A DNA stretch of 64,000 bases from Clostridium sp. DSM 17811. GTDB taxonomy: Bacteria; Bacillota; Clostridia; Clostridiales; Clostridiaceae. Shown piece by piece: positions 38,299-46,665 of this stretch. Location of the stretch: assembly GCF_018861905.1 (NCBI RefSeq), contig NZ_JAHLDU010000002.1, positions 62,001 through 126,000 of the forward strand, read 5' to 3'. Both the position numbers and the translations under genes were made by a program. Under the pieces are notes generated by a model, which did no database searches, had not been told where the DNA came from, and was given only the letters and a program-made list of their open reading frames with translations. Position 1 is the first letter of the stretch. Every line of letters begins with the position of its first letter.

Positions 38299-38601
38299 TA
38301 TTAATAAGGTTTGAACAAATTATAGTAATTATTATCCTTCTTAATTAATAGAAGATAATTGGTAGCATGGATGTAGGTATTATCATAAGTGATTCTTTAA
38401 TTGAAAATTATATAGCAAGTGGGAAGCAAGCTCCCCAAAATGGTGACTGTCACTTGTCGAAAGTTGCGTACCAAACGAGCACAGTCTCCGCTGAGCTCCA
38501 ACTGTTTTCGTAAGTACCACTAGGGTGAAAATTTTACCAATAGCAAGAAATAAGTTTAACAACCCAAAGACATGTCAATACTTCTAACAGAGGTGATGGA
38601 C
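38299..38601. other. Intergenic region after the pilus operon
   Basis: About 300 bases. A weak hairpin (ATTATCCTTC / GAAGATAAT, 38327-38356) may end the pilus transcript. A small GGGAAGC/GCTCCC hairpin stands just before repeat copy 2 (38442-38470). No gene was seen. Confidence 0.4.
38442..38470 (+). repeat. 29-bp dispersed intergenic repeat, copy 2
   Basis: Identical to copy 1 (23612) except T for C in CTTGTCG. Together with copy 3 it brackets the DUF3267 gene in the same orientation. Confidence 0.8.
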
Positions 38602-39111
38602 ATGTCTTTTAAAATTACGTGGAAAACGCATGTAATGTGTATAATAATAGCTTTTGTAACTGTGAAACTCCTGGGAAGCAGCACAGACAATATACTTGAT
38701 AATTTCTTTCTTAAACCATATATATTTTACCCAACTAAATACTTAATAATTAATTTTTGTTTATATGTGCTACTTTTAATGATTCCTATATCAATTGTTC
38801 ATGAGAGTATTCATGGACTCGCATATAGGATTTTTGGTGGCAAAGTTAAGTATGGATTTAAGGGGATTTATGCATATACGCAAGAAATATCTGGGATACC
38901 TATAGATCGTACTAAATTTTTAATTATTCTTTTATCACCATTAACAGTAATGTCTATTGTTACGTTGTTGTTACCTAGTTGGATAGGAGGCATAATATTC
39001 CTTCTTAATTTATTAGGTGCTTCAGGGGACTTGTATATGTCTTTTAAACTTATAAGATATGATTCTAATAGTAAGATAGTTGATAGAATATATGGATTTG
39101 ATGTAGTTTAG
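38602..39111 (+). CDS. DUF3267-like membrane protein, putative zincin metalloprotease
   Basis: About 169 residues with four hydrophobic segments. SIVHESIHGLAYRIFGG contains H-E-S-I-H, an HExxH-type zinc motif inside a membrane region, as in DUF3267 proteins related to site-2-type proteases. AGAGGTGAT at about 38590-38598 sets the ATG at 38602; earlier ATGs in frame (38572, 38596) lack a proper site. Function unproven. It lies alone between two copies of the dispersed repeat. Confidence 0.75.
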   Translation: MSFKITWKTHVMCIIIAFVTVKLLGSSTDNILDNFFLKPYIFYPTKYLIINFCLYVLLLMIPISIVHESIHGLAYRIFGGKVKYGFKGIYAYTQEISGIPIDRTKFLIILLSPLTVMSIVTLLLPSWIGGIIFLLNLLGASGDLYMSFKLIRYDSNSKIVDRIYGFDVV

Positions 39112-39127
39112 AAAAACCAAATGCAAT

Positions 39128-39156
39128 GGTGACTGTCACTTGTCGAAAGCTGCGTA
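39128..39156 (+). repeat. 29-bp dispersed intergenic repeat, copy 3
   Basis: Same as copy 2 except one base (GAAAGC for GAAAGT). It starts 17 bases after the DUF3267 stop. Confidence 0.8.
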
Positions 39157-39189
39157 AATTTTTGGCTTTTCTTATATCAAGTCTTGTAA

Positions 39190-39660
39190 TTATACCTTAA
39201 TTATGTTCACAAGTTCTATCTTATAATTTCCATCAGGTGAATCCACTTCAACTATATCTCCTATTAACTTTCCAAATAACACTTTTCCTATTGGAGACTC
39301 AATACTAAATTTACCGTTTATTATATCTACTTGAAGTGTTGTTACAAGTTCTATTTGTTCTATATCATCACTGCCATCAAATTTTATCAGTAATTTATCG
39401 CCTATGTTTGCACCAGCAGTTTTGCCGATAACGTCATCTATGATTTCAGCACTTCTAATCATTTTTATTAAATAACCCATTCTTCGAAAGTTATCGTACA
39501 TATTTGATTTTGCAGCTTTATATTCAGCGTTTTCACTTCTATCACCATGAGCCGCAGCTAACATTTTTTCATGGGCAATTTCCATTGTTAGTGGTCCCTT
39601 ACGATAATCAAATTCCTTTTGGAGCTGCTCAACATCTTTTTTAGTAAGTTTATTATTCAT
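39190..39660 (-). CDS. GreA/GreB-family transcription elongation factor
   Basis: 156 residues. An N-terminal coiled coil with AAAHGDRSENAEYKAAK is the Gre acidic-tip motif (conserved Asp/Glu that coordinate Mg in the polymerase secondary channel). The C-terminal FKBP-like domain ends SPIGKVLFGKLIGDIVEV. Gre factors rescue backtracked RNA polymerase by stimulating transcript cleavage. The sequence is divergent from ordinary GreA, so it may be a second, GreA-like paralogue; the organism probably has another greA. Confidence 0.85.
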   Translation of the reverse strand: MNNKLTKKDVEQLQKEFDYRKGPLTMEIAHEKMLAAAHGDRSENAEYKAAKSNMYDNFRRMGYLIKMIRSAEIIDDVIGKTAGANIGDKLLIKFDGSDDIEQIELVTTLQVDIINGKFSIESPIGKVLFGKLIGDIVEVDSPDGNYKIELVNIIKV

Positions 39661-39858
39661 TTTTTCATCTTCTTTTATTTCATATTATTATATGTTCTTA
39701 TATGTTAAATAATACAATTATAGCACAGATTAATAAATATAATTTTTATTAGAAATGTAATAGTTTAGTAACGTAAGTTATAATTTATTATGATATAATC
39801 ATAATGATTTTATAAGCAATGTATTATTGCTTTATCATCTAAAGTAGGGGGAGATTAT

Positions 39859-41130
39859 ATGAAAACAAGTAAAAAAATAAGTCAAATATTATTGTCTTTA
39901 ATTATAGTTTTAGCTGTATCGATTTCAAGTATAGGTTCCTTAGTGTATGCAAATCAAATAAACGGTAAAACCAAAATAGGTTCTGTTTCTTTAATTGGAA
40001 GTAATAGACTAAAACAAAGTAATTATATTCAAAATTTTAGTAAGGGTTACACAACGAAAACAATGAATAAATCTGAAGCCGTTGTTACCTATAATGTGAC
40101 TACCATTGATGAATTTAAAGCAAAAGTAAACTATGCTATATCTAATAGAGTTTCTGAGGTAAATATTAATTATACAGGTTCTAAAAGTGTTGGCAATAGC
40201 ATTAACTTTATGCAAGATACAGTTTTGACAGCAGTTAAGACAGCTGGAAATGACTATGAAAAGAATTTATTAAAATCATATGCTTATAGCATTACAGATT
40301 TTGGTGATAACGAATTAAATGTAGTATACACATTTGAGTATCTAGAAACCAAGGTGCAGGAAAATCAGGTAAAGGCAAAGGTAAAAGAGGTGCTCGGACA
40401 AATAATAACATCTGATATGACTGAAGGTCAAAGGGTAAAGGCTATAAATTCTTATATTTGTAAAAAGCTATCTTATGACACAACACATACTAACTTTTCT
40501 GCTTATGCGGGGATACTTGGAAGTGGTGAAACAGTTTGTCAGGGTTATGCATTATTAGCATATAGAATGCTAACAGATGCAGGACTTCAGGCTAGAATAA
40601 TAACAGGAGCTGCGTATAATGGTAATGATAGTGAAAGTCATGCTTGGAATATGGTAATGGTAGGGGGAAGTTGGTACCACCTGGATACGACTTGGAATGA
40701 TCCTTTACCTGATGTAAATGGAAGAGTAATAGAAACATATTCTTTATGTAGTGATGCAGAAATGAGGTTAGATCACAGTTGGGACAAAGCTTTATTTCCG
40801 GTAGCTTCTAAAAAATATAGTATATATACAGATACTGCCGTACCTAAAATTTTGGCAGCAATGCAGAAAAGTGTAACATTAAATTCTTCTTATGTGTCAG
40901 TTGCAAAGGGTAAAGTATGTGTGAAGGGATTATTAGCAGGGGACATAGTAAATGTTTACGCTGTAAATCCTGCCTTAACAAAAGGTGCGAAAGCAATATC
41001 TAAGGCAACTGTAAGTAAAGGATATTCATATTTATTTGCTGCATTTAAGACTACTGCAAGCAAGCTTTATGTGACTAGAACCTCTGCAAATAAACTAGAA
41101 TCAGTTGCAATAGTGATAAAAAGTAAATAA
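39859..41130 (+). CDS. Secreted transglutaminase-like (papain-fold) protein
   Basis: 423 residues. Signal peptide about 1-31 (LLSLIIVLAVSISSIGSLVYA). The transglutaminase core holds GETVCQGYALLAYRM (Cys about 227), ESHAWNMV (His about 261) and YHLDTTWNDP (Asp about 276), a complete catalytic triad. An N-terminal region of ~150 residues and a C-terminal beta domain of ~120 residues flank it. Such clostridial proteins may act as cell-surface peptidases or cross-linkers; the substrate is unknown. AGTAGGGGGAG precedes the ATG. Confidence 0.85.
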   Translation: MKTSKKISQILLSLIIVLAVSISSIGSLVYANQINGKTKIGSVSLIGSNRLKQSNYIQNFSKGYTTKTMNKSEAVVTYNVTTIDEFKAKVNYAISNRVSEVNINYTGSKSVGNSINFMQDTVLTAVKTAGNDYEKNLLKSYAYSITDFGDNELNVVYTFEYLETKVQENQVKAKVKEVLGQIITSDMTEGQRVKAINSYICKKLSYDTTHTNFSAYAGILGSGETVCQGYALLAYRMLTDAGLQARIITGAAYNGNDSESHAWNMVMVGGSWYHLDTTWNDPLPDVNGRVIETYSLCSDAEMRLDHSWDKALFPVASKKYSIYTDTAVPKILAAMQKSVTLNSSYVSVAKGKVCVKGLLAGDIVNVYAVNPALTKGAKAISKATVSKGYSYLFAAFKTTASKLYVTRTSANKLESVAIVIKSK

Positions 41131-41173
41131 GAATTCTATAAAACATAGATTTATAGCTTAAACAACTATATGT

Positions 41174-41230
41174 TCTCCTTTCTTATAACAGATTATAAAA
41201 AAATTTATTGTAAGAAAGGGGATATTTTTA
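41174..41230 (+). terminator. Terminator after the transglutaminase-like gene
   Basis: A 15-bp stem with two G-U pairs (TCTCCTTTCTTATAA with TTGTAAGAAAGGGGA), followed by TATTTTTA. Confidence 0.65.
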
Positions 41231-41339
41231 TAACTAAAAATATTTAGAGCAATTAATCATTGAATTGAATACTAATGATAGTATAGTAAATAAAACAAAA
41301 AAATAGAATTTGAAAATTTGAAACAAGGAGGTACCAATA

Positions 41340-41690
41340 ATGGGTAAAATAATTGAATGGAAAAAAGAAGAAGAAGCTAACAATAGGGTTATAGAAGATA
41401 TTGAAGAGGATTCTTTGTTAGTTATTCATCAATTTGTTAAAGCTTATTATGAGGACGAGAAACAAGGAGAGATCCATCCTTATGAAATAAATGGTTTTGA
41501 AGTAGGGCTGATTTCATATCTTAATCTTTTAGAGAAGGGACTATTACCAAATATAATTAAAAACATTAATGTTCTAGCTGTTAATAAATTTGATAGACTT
41601 GCAAAATTATTTCCAGAAGTTGATATTCCACAAGAGTTTTATATTGGTTTTCTTAAAGGGTTCTGTAGCATTTATGACAAATATATGTAG
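41340..41690 (+). CDS. Hypothetical protein
   Basis: 116 residues, acidic and without membrane segments or a signal peptide. Not recognised. The N-terminus is charged (MGKIIEWKKEEEANNRVIED); the rest looks helical (VIHQFVKAYYEDEKQG, FIGFLKGF-like end). AAGGAGGTACC gives an excellent ribosome-binding site and a terminator follows, so it is very likely a real single-gene unit. Confidence 0.7.
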   Translation: MGKIIEWKKEEEANNRVIEDIEEDSLLVIHQFVKAYYEDEKQGEIHPYEINGFEVGLISYLNLLEKGLLPNIIKNINVLAVNKFDRLAKLFPEVDIPQEFYIGFLKGFCSIYDKYM

Positions 41691-41714
41691 TAATTAATGG
41701 GGGTCAAAATAAAA

Positions 41715-41750
41715 ACAAGTCTTACATTGTTAATGTAGACTTGCTTTTTT
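41715..41750. terminator. Bidirectional terminator
   Basis: Stem CAAGTCTTACATT / AATGTAGACTTG (one bulge) followed by CTTTTTTATTTTG on the plus strand and a T-run on the minus strand. Confidence 0.8.
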
Positions 41751-41832
41751 ATTTTGCTTTTTTTTCTATGGAATCAGCAAGACATTCATCAATAACATCT
41801 TTACTAATAACAAATTCATTTTTCTTGTTCAT
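41749..41832 (-). CDS. Small protein, 27 residues, unknown
   Basis: Starts ATG at 41832 behind AAAGGGAGTG with a 6-base gap, an ideal ribosome-binding site, and reads MNKKNEFVISKDVIDECLAD followed by SIEKKAK. Its stop lies at the foot of the bidirectional terminator, as expected of a real short gene. Charged, with one cysteine, no membrane segment. Too short for usual gene finders. Confidence 0.55.
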   Translation of the reverse strand: MNKKNEFVISKDVIDECLADSIEKKAK

Positions 41833-41964
41833 ATAGTTTTCACTCCCTTTCTCATATATAAATAATACCATAACTATGTTAAAAGGATATTAAGAAAATA
41901 TTAAGGTTAAGAAAACTTTATGTATATTTGAAATTTTAAAATATATATATTAGATCAATCATTA

Positions 41965-41973
41965 TGTTATAAT
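41965..41973 (+). promoter_or_regulatory. Extended -10 promoter element before aldo/keto reductase
   Basis: TGTTATAAT is a perfect extended -10 (TGn-TATAAT), about 70 bases before the ATG of the next gene. No good -35 is needed with this type. Confidence 0.45.
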
Positions 41974-42040
41974 ATTGCATATAAAACAAGCTGCAAAATA
42001 TTATAAATATCGATTAGATTTTATTAAGGGAGGAATTATA

Positions 42041-43183
42041 ATGTTATATAGAAAGTTTGGAAAGACAAATGAAATGGTTTCAGCTTTGGGGTTTGGGTGT
42101 ATGAGGCTTCCAATTCTTCCAGGAGGAGATCAATCCAAAATAGATGAGGAAAAATCAATGAAACTTGTCCGCTTCGCAATTGATGAAGGTGTTAACTACA
42201 TAGATACTGCTTATCCGTACCATGGGACAGGTATGGGTAGTGGCGGAGCAAGTGAACCATTTGTAGCAAAAGTGTTAAAAGATGGATATAGAGAGAAAGT
42301 TAAACTAGCTACAAAACTTCCTAGTTGGCTTATAAAAACAAGAGAAGATATGGACAAATATTTAAATGAGCAATTAGAGAGACTTGAGACAGACAGTATT
42401 GATTTTTATTTAGTACATGCTCTTAATGTTGATACCTGGGCTGTGCTTAAAGATCTTGGGATTTCTGAGTTTTTAGATTCTGCTATAAAAGATGGAAGAA
42501 TAAAATATGCAGGATTTTCATTCCATGATAAACTTCCTCTTTTTAAAGAAATAGTAGATTATTATGATTGGTCATTTTGTCAAATTCAATATAACTACTT
42601 AGATGAGAATTTTCAGGCTGGAACAGAAGGCTTAGAGTATGCATGTCAAAAGGGTCTAGGAATTACAATTATGGAACCGCTTAGAGGAGGAAAACTCGCA
42701 GCTAATCTTCCCAAAGAGGCTATTAATGTTTTTGATAAAGCGGATGTAAAAAGAACACCAGTTGATTGGGCTTTAAGTTGGGTATGGAACCATCCAGAAG
42801 TGTCAGTTATATTAAGCGGAATGAATGAAATGAAGCAAATTGTAGAAAATATAAAAACGGCAAGTGAGGTCAAAGTTAATTCATTAACAGATGAAGAATT
42901 AAAGATAGTTAGCAGAGTCAAGACTGTCATTGAGGAAAAAGTAAAAGTTAGTTGTACAGCCTGTGAGTATTGTATGCCATGTCCAGCGGGTGTAAATATT
43001 CCTAAAAATTTCACTTTCTATAATAATCATTTTATGTTTGACAAAGAGGAGAATTATTCTTTAGCAGTTCCCAATAAGGAAAAAGCATCAAACTGCGTAG
43101 AGTGTGGTAAATGTGAAACTCATTGTCCTCAAGGTATTTCAATTCGCACAGAATTAAAGAATGTTAAAGCATTATTTGAATAG
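42041..43183 (+). CDS. Aldo/keto reductase with C-terminal ferredoxin-like domain
   Basis: About 380 residues. The N-terminal aldo/keto reductase barrel has GFGCMRLP, DTAYPYHG with the catalytic Tyr, and a KLP strand; the C-terminal ~90 residues hold two cysteine clusters (CTACEYCMPCPAGVNIP and CVECGKCETHCPQGI) that would bind iron-sulphur clusters. This fused form is common in anaerobes and may pass electrons to an unknown carbonyl substrate. An upstream in-frame ATG (41975) is less likely; AGGGAGGAA fits the ATG at 42041. Confidence 0.9.
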   Translation: MLYRKFGKTNEMVSALGFGCMRLPILPGGDQSKIDEEKSMKLVRFAIDEGVNYIDTAYPYHGTGMGSGGASEPFVAKVLKDGYREKVKLATKLPSWLIKTREDMDKYLNEQLERLETDSIDFYLVHALNVDTWAVLKDLGISEFLDSAIKDGRIKYAGFSFHDKLPLFKEIVDYYDWSFCQIQYNYLDENFQAGTEGLEYACQKGLGITIMEPLRGGKLAANLPKEAINVFDKADVKRTPVDWALSWVWNHPEVSVILSGMNEMKQIVENIKTASEVKVNSLTDEELKIVSRVKTVIEEKVKVSCTACEYCMPCPAGVNIPKNFTFYNNHFMFDKEENYSLAVPNKEKASNCVECGKCETHCPQGISIRTELKNVKALFE

Positions 43184-43196
43184 AATATAAGAAATT

Positions 43197-43240
43197 AACA
43201 CTGGCATATCATAACTACATTATGATATGCCAGTGTTTTT
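43197..43240 (+). terminator. Strong terminator
   Basis: Perfect 17-bp stem AACACTGGCATATCATA / TATGATATGCCAGTGTT with a 7-base loop, ending in TTTTT. Confidence 0.92.
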
Positions 43241-43340
43241 AGTTGCCATAAATATAAAATTTTACAAATATTAGGTTCTAATTTCCAGAAAAAGGAGTAA
43301 TAATTAAAGTAGATGAATTTAATAAAATAAAGGAGACTTT

Positions 43341-43721
43341 ATGAAAAAAAAATCTTATCTATTTAGAAATAAGAATTTTTCTGAGTTTAAGTTCGGAAAA
43401 GTAATTATTGTTTTTTTTGTAATAGTTAGTGTAATTATATTTTTTCCACATTTCTTTAGAAATACTTATGTAGTAACAATTGAGAGTAAACGAATAATAA
43501 AACATGATAATAAGGATACGTATTTAATTTATACGGAAATGCAAAATGGTGATATAAGAGTATTTAGAAATGATAATAGTATATTAGAATTTAAAATACT
43601 ATCAGAAGATATATATTGGGGACTTATAATTAATAAAAAATATGAAATTAAAGCATATGGATTGAGTATACCAATATTTTCATCTTATCAAAATATTGTA
43701 ACAGCTAAAGGGGTAAAATAG
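43341..43721 (+). CDS. Hypothetical membrane-anchored protein
   Basis: 126 residues. A basic N-terminus is followed by one membrane helix (about 20-40, VIIVFFVIVSVIIFFP) and an outer beta-rich domain (YVVTIESKRIIKHDNKDTYL, IYTE, IRVFRNDNS). The layout recalls DUF1523-like proteins, but this was not tested. AAGGAGAC precedes the ATG. It is alone between terminators. Confidence 0.65.
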   Translation: MKKKSYLFRNKNFSEFKFGKVIIVFFVIVSVIIFFPHFFRNTYVVTIESKRIIKHDNKDTYLIYTEMQNGDIRVFRNDNSILEFKILSEDIYWGLIINKKYEIKAYGLSIPIFSSYQNIVTAKGVK

Positions 43722-43742
43722 CATTCTATCTTACCCTCTTTT
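43707..43742. terminator. Bidirectional terminator overlapping the gene end
   Basis: AAAGGGGTAA and TTACCCTCTTT pair with one bulge across the stop codon of the hypothetical gene; the convergent fluoride channel gene ends beside it. Confidence 0.55.
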
Positions 43743-44094
43743 ATAAACTGGCTACTTTGCTTCCTATAACATAACCTACAATACCTAAAATTAATGTACA
43801 TAGAATGTATATAAAAGCATTTAGTTTTTCTCTTTCCTTAAATAGGTTAAAACCTTCATACATAAAAGTTGAAAAAGTTGTGTATGCGCCCAGGAAGCCA
43901 TCCCCTAGGAGCAGTGTTACATTACCGCTTACTCCAATTGTGCTTACAAAACCAAGCAAAAGCGCACCTGTAATATTGATTATAAAAGTTCCTATTGGAA
44001 AAGAGTGTTTTGATTTTTCACTTATAAATTTACCAAGGCTATACCTAACCAAACTTCCCGCGGCTCCACCGACTGCTACTAACACGTATGTCAT
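43741..44094 (-). CDS. crcB: Fluoride channel FluC/CrcB, second gene of pair
   Basis: 117 residues and four membrane helices. GGAAGSLVRY, GTFIINITGALLLG and GFLGAYTTFSTF are family motifs; the last holds the Phe/Thr/Ser residues lining the fluoride path. It exports toxic fluoride passively. Basic residues cluster in the loops after helices 1 and 3 (KFISEKSKHS, LFKEREK), suggesting both ends face outside. AGGAGGTC precedes the ATG. Confidence 0.92.
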   Translation of the reverse strand: MTYVLVAVGGAAGSLVRYSLGKFISEKSKHSFPIGTFIINITGALLLGFVSTIGVSGNVTLLLGDGFLGAYTTFSTFMYEGFNLFKEREKLNAFIYILCTLILGIVGYVIGSKVASL

Positions 44095-44118
44095 TAATTA
44101 GACCTCCTACAGCTCATC

Positions 44119-44535
44119 CTAGTCTACATCACTAGGGCTTCTTCTAGTTATAAAAATCGGAACTACCTCTCTTGCAACTACAACTCCAAAGTAAGCGGCG
44201 GAAAGTCCAAACATTGCAGAGAAACCAATATAAGATATGGAAGAATAATAGTTTCCTTGGTTTATAAGATTTACAGTTTCTTTGCAAAGTGTAGAAAAAG
44301 TTGTGAAGGCACCCAAGAATCCGGTAGCAATGCCTAGTCTTATATCAGAATCCATCTCATAAATCTCAAAGGCAATAGTTAGTATAAGGGATAATAGAAA
44401 AGTACCAGAAATATTAATTAGCAAAGTATTTATTGGTATAACCTCTTTATAATGATAAATGTGTATGCTTTTTATAACATATCTTAATACAGCCCCCAGC
44501 ATACCACCGATGGCTATAAATGTGTACTTTTTCAT
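44119..44535 (-). CDS. crcB: Fluoride channel FluC/CrcB, first gene of pair
   Basis: 138 residues, four helices, with GGMLGAVLRY, INTLLINISGTFLL and GFLGAFTTFSTL. Basic residues at both ends (MKK..., ITRRS) suggest cytoplasmic termini, opposite to the neighbouring copy, so the two may form an antiparallel heterodimer. AAAGGAG precedes the ATG. The TPR gene lies 26 bases upstream on the same strand, and no fluoride riboswitch is seen before either. Confidence 0.92.
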   Translation of the reverse strand: MKKYTFIAIGGMLGAVLRYVIKSIHIYHYKEVIPINTLLINISGTFLLSLILTIAFEIYEMDSDIRLGIATGFLGAFTTFSTLCKETVNLINQGNYYSSISYIGFSAMFGLSAAYFGVVVAREVVPIFITRRSPSDVD

Positions 44536-44561
44536 ATTTTTGATTACTCCTTTAACAAAAT

Positions 44562-45365
44562 CTATTTTATTGAAGTTTCAATTTCAGCTATTTTAGTGTC
44601 TATCTCCTCTTTTGATATAGCGCTCAAAAATGTAAAATTGCACTTTAAGGCTTCTTTTAAATTTTCGAGTGCTTCTTGAGGTTTATTTAAATTTAGCAGA
44701 GTAGATGCATAGTAATAATAGGCTGATGGAAAAGAGGGTTTCTCTAACATTAGTTCTTCATATAGTTTTAAAGATTTATCATATTCACCTAACATATAAT
44801 AGGTAGTTGCTAAATTATCTATTATGCCTGCGTTTGATGAATTGAATTTATATGCTTCAAGATTTATCTCTAAAGCTTTAGTACAATTATTTTGTAAAAG
44901 CAAAAAGTAACCTAGATTTTGATATATAATAGAAGATTTATATTTATTATATAAATTCATAAGGATATTAACTGCTTCATCTATATTATTTCTTTTCCAC
45001 AAGACAATTGATATATTGAGCTTTATATTGATTTCATCATCAGCAGTTACTTTTTTCTTTGAAAGTTGGTTCAATAAATTTTCTGACTTATTTAAGTCAC
45101 CTCTTAAAAGCAAATAGTATATGTAGTATAATTTTATTTTCATAGGTGAGAAATTTACATTATAGGCTTTTTCGAAGTATTTATAAGCTTCATCAATTTT
45201 ATTCCTTTTATATTTATTGCTTCCAATATAATAAATAATTGTTGCAAGATTCATACGTACTAAATATAAAATAATAAAAAGAAAAGCTAATAATTTATTT
45301 ATCGCTATGAAGATAAATAATGCTAAAACAAAAGCTATAATATTCATATATTTTTTTAAACTCAT
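44562..45365 (-). CDS. Membrane-anchored TPR protein
   Basis: About 267 residues. Two hydrophobic segments near the N-terminus (about 8-45) are followed by several tetratricopeptide repeats (AYKYFEKAYN, YQNLGYFLLLQNNCTKALEI, NLATTYYMLGEYDKSLKLYE, YYYASTLLNLNKPQEALENL). Such proteins are scaffolds; partner unknown. An upstream in-frame start at 45440 is less likely than the ATG at 45365 behind AGAAGGTG. It is read in the same direction as the two fluoride channel genes. Confidence 0.8.
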   Translation of the reverse strand: MSLKKYMNIIAFVLALFIFIAINKLLAFLFIILYLVRMNLATIIYYIGSNKYKRNKIDEAYKYFEKAYNVNFSPMKIKLYYIYYLLLRGDLNKSENLLNQLSKKKVTADDEINIKLNISIVLWKRNNIDEAVNILMNLYNKYKSSIIYQNLGYFLLLQNNCTKALEINLEAYKFNSSNAGIIDNLATTYYMLGEYDKSLKLYEELMLEKPSFPSAYYYYASTLLNLNKPQEALENLKEALKCNFTFLSAISKEEIDTKIAEIETSIK

Positions 45366-45665
45366 TTTATAACACCTTCTTATTGTATATTTATTATAAC
45401 TCAAAAACCTAATATATTGCAATAAACTGTTTGTAATCACAAAATATTTTAAAGGTCCTTAATCTAACCAAAACAGTTGTAAAATTTATTTTATAACTGG
45501 AGCTTTTGTTGAATGATATCCTTTACAAAATATAAAAAAGGTATAATATATAATATAAGGTTAATAATGGAGTAAATAATTAAATTTTTAAATATACCCC
45601 ATCAGATTTTGATTTCTTTGAATATATAGATAATTAATTTATAATATAGAGAGGAAGGTAAATCA

Positions 45666-46502
45666 ATGAAAGAAGAAAAGAACACGCTAAAAATAGAGAT
45701 AAAAGATGAATCTAATATAACAATAAGCGAAATGTCTGGGATGAAAGAAATTTCGCTTATACACACCAAAAAATATAAAAAAGGGGATAAAATTTGTTTT
45801 ACTAATTTATCTGGTAATAAATATTTAGTTATTAATATAGATAATGAATTATCAGAAGCGTTAATATATGTTCCGGGAAATATACTAGAATTTTCTATAC
45901 CATTTGGGGATGATTCCATACCATATTCATTATGTTCATTTAAGGGTAGCAATCATACTATTGATATGCGTATTGCGACAAATGAAGAAATTTATTGTTA
46001 TAGAAACCTTGCGAAAAATGTAATGGATAAGAGGTGCGACACAACATATTATCCTCATGTTACGGCAAATGTTGAGACTAGGAATGAGGCGGTTTTTGCT
46101 GCTAGAAATACAATTGATGGGAAAACAAATAATCAGGGGTATGGAGTATGGCCATATGAATCTTGGGGGACAGGGCAAAGAGAAGATGCAGAGTTACTTC
46201 TAAATTTTGGTAGAGAAGTAGAGGTGGATAAAATTGCTTTATACCTAAGAGCAGATTTTCCACATGATACTTATTGGAATAATATAACAATAGTATTTTC
46301 TGATGGAACCCAAAAGAATGTACGACCTATAAAAACCAGTGATGCTCAATATATTGAGTTTGACAAAAAAAGAATTAGTTGGGTTAAATTAATGGATTTT
46401 AAGATGGCTGATGAACCATCAGAAATTGCGGCGCTAACAGAAATTGAAGTTTATGGCACTGATATTAACGGAGATAAGAAAAATAGTGATATATTTAACT
46501 AA
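45666..46502 (+). CDS. Predicted carbohydrate-binding (F5/8 type C-like) protein
   Basis: 278 residues without signal peptide or membrane segment. The C-terminal half (about 115-270) looks like a galactose-binding jelly roll: NVETRNEAVFAARNTIDGKT, GYGVWPYESWGTGQREDAEL, LLNFGREVEVDKIALYLR, WVKLMDF and a final ALTEIEVYG. The N-terminal ~110 residues are an unknown beta-rich domain. Cytoplasmic location is odd for a sugar-binding domain. AGAGAGGAAGG precedes the ATG. Ligand and role unknown. Confidence 0.65.
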   Translation: MKEEKNTLKIEIKDESNITISEMSGMKEISLIHTKKYKKGDKICFTNLSGNKYLVINIDNELSEALIYVPGNILEFSIPFGDDSIPYSLCSFKGSNHTIDMRIATNEEIYCYRNLAKNVMDKRCDTTYYPHVTANVETRNEAVFAARNTIDGKTNNQGYGVWPYESWGTGQREDAELLLNFGREVEVDKIALYLRADFPHDTYWNNITIVFSDGTQKNVRPIKTSDAQYIEFDKKRISWVKLMDFKMADEPSEIAALTEIEVYGTDINGDKKNSDIFN

Positions 46503-46560
46503 TTAAAAAATGGAAACAAGAGATAATGCAAATTCAACAAGAAATATGTCAAATTCTTAC

Positions 46561-46589
46561 TTTACAAGTTTGCGATTTTTGTGTATTAT
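46561..46589 (+). promoter_or_regulatory. Vegetative promoter before NlpC/P60 gene
   Basis: TTTACA (46561-46566), 17 bp, TATTAT (46584-46589), 77 bases before the TTG start. Confidence 0.5.
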
Positions 46590-46665
46590 AGTATCTATGT
46601 TCAAATATTATAAATATTTGTTGATAATATGTTGAAGCATAAAATTATTTGTAGGAGATGGAGAA

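Noticed and set aside
44536-45665. Fluoride riboswitch before the FluC genes
   Set aside because: Only 26 bases separate the first FluC gene from the upstream TPR gene, and no fluoride aptamer-like sequence is seen before the TPR gene either.
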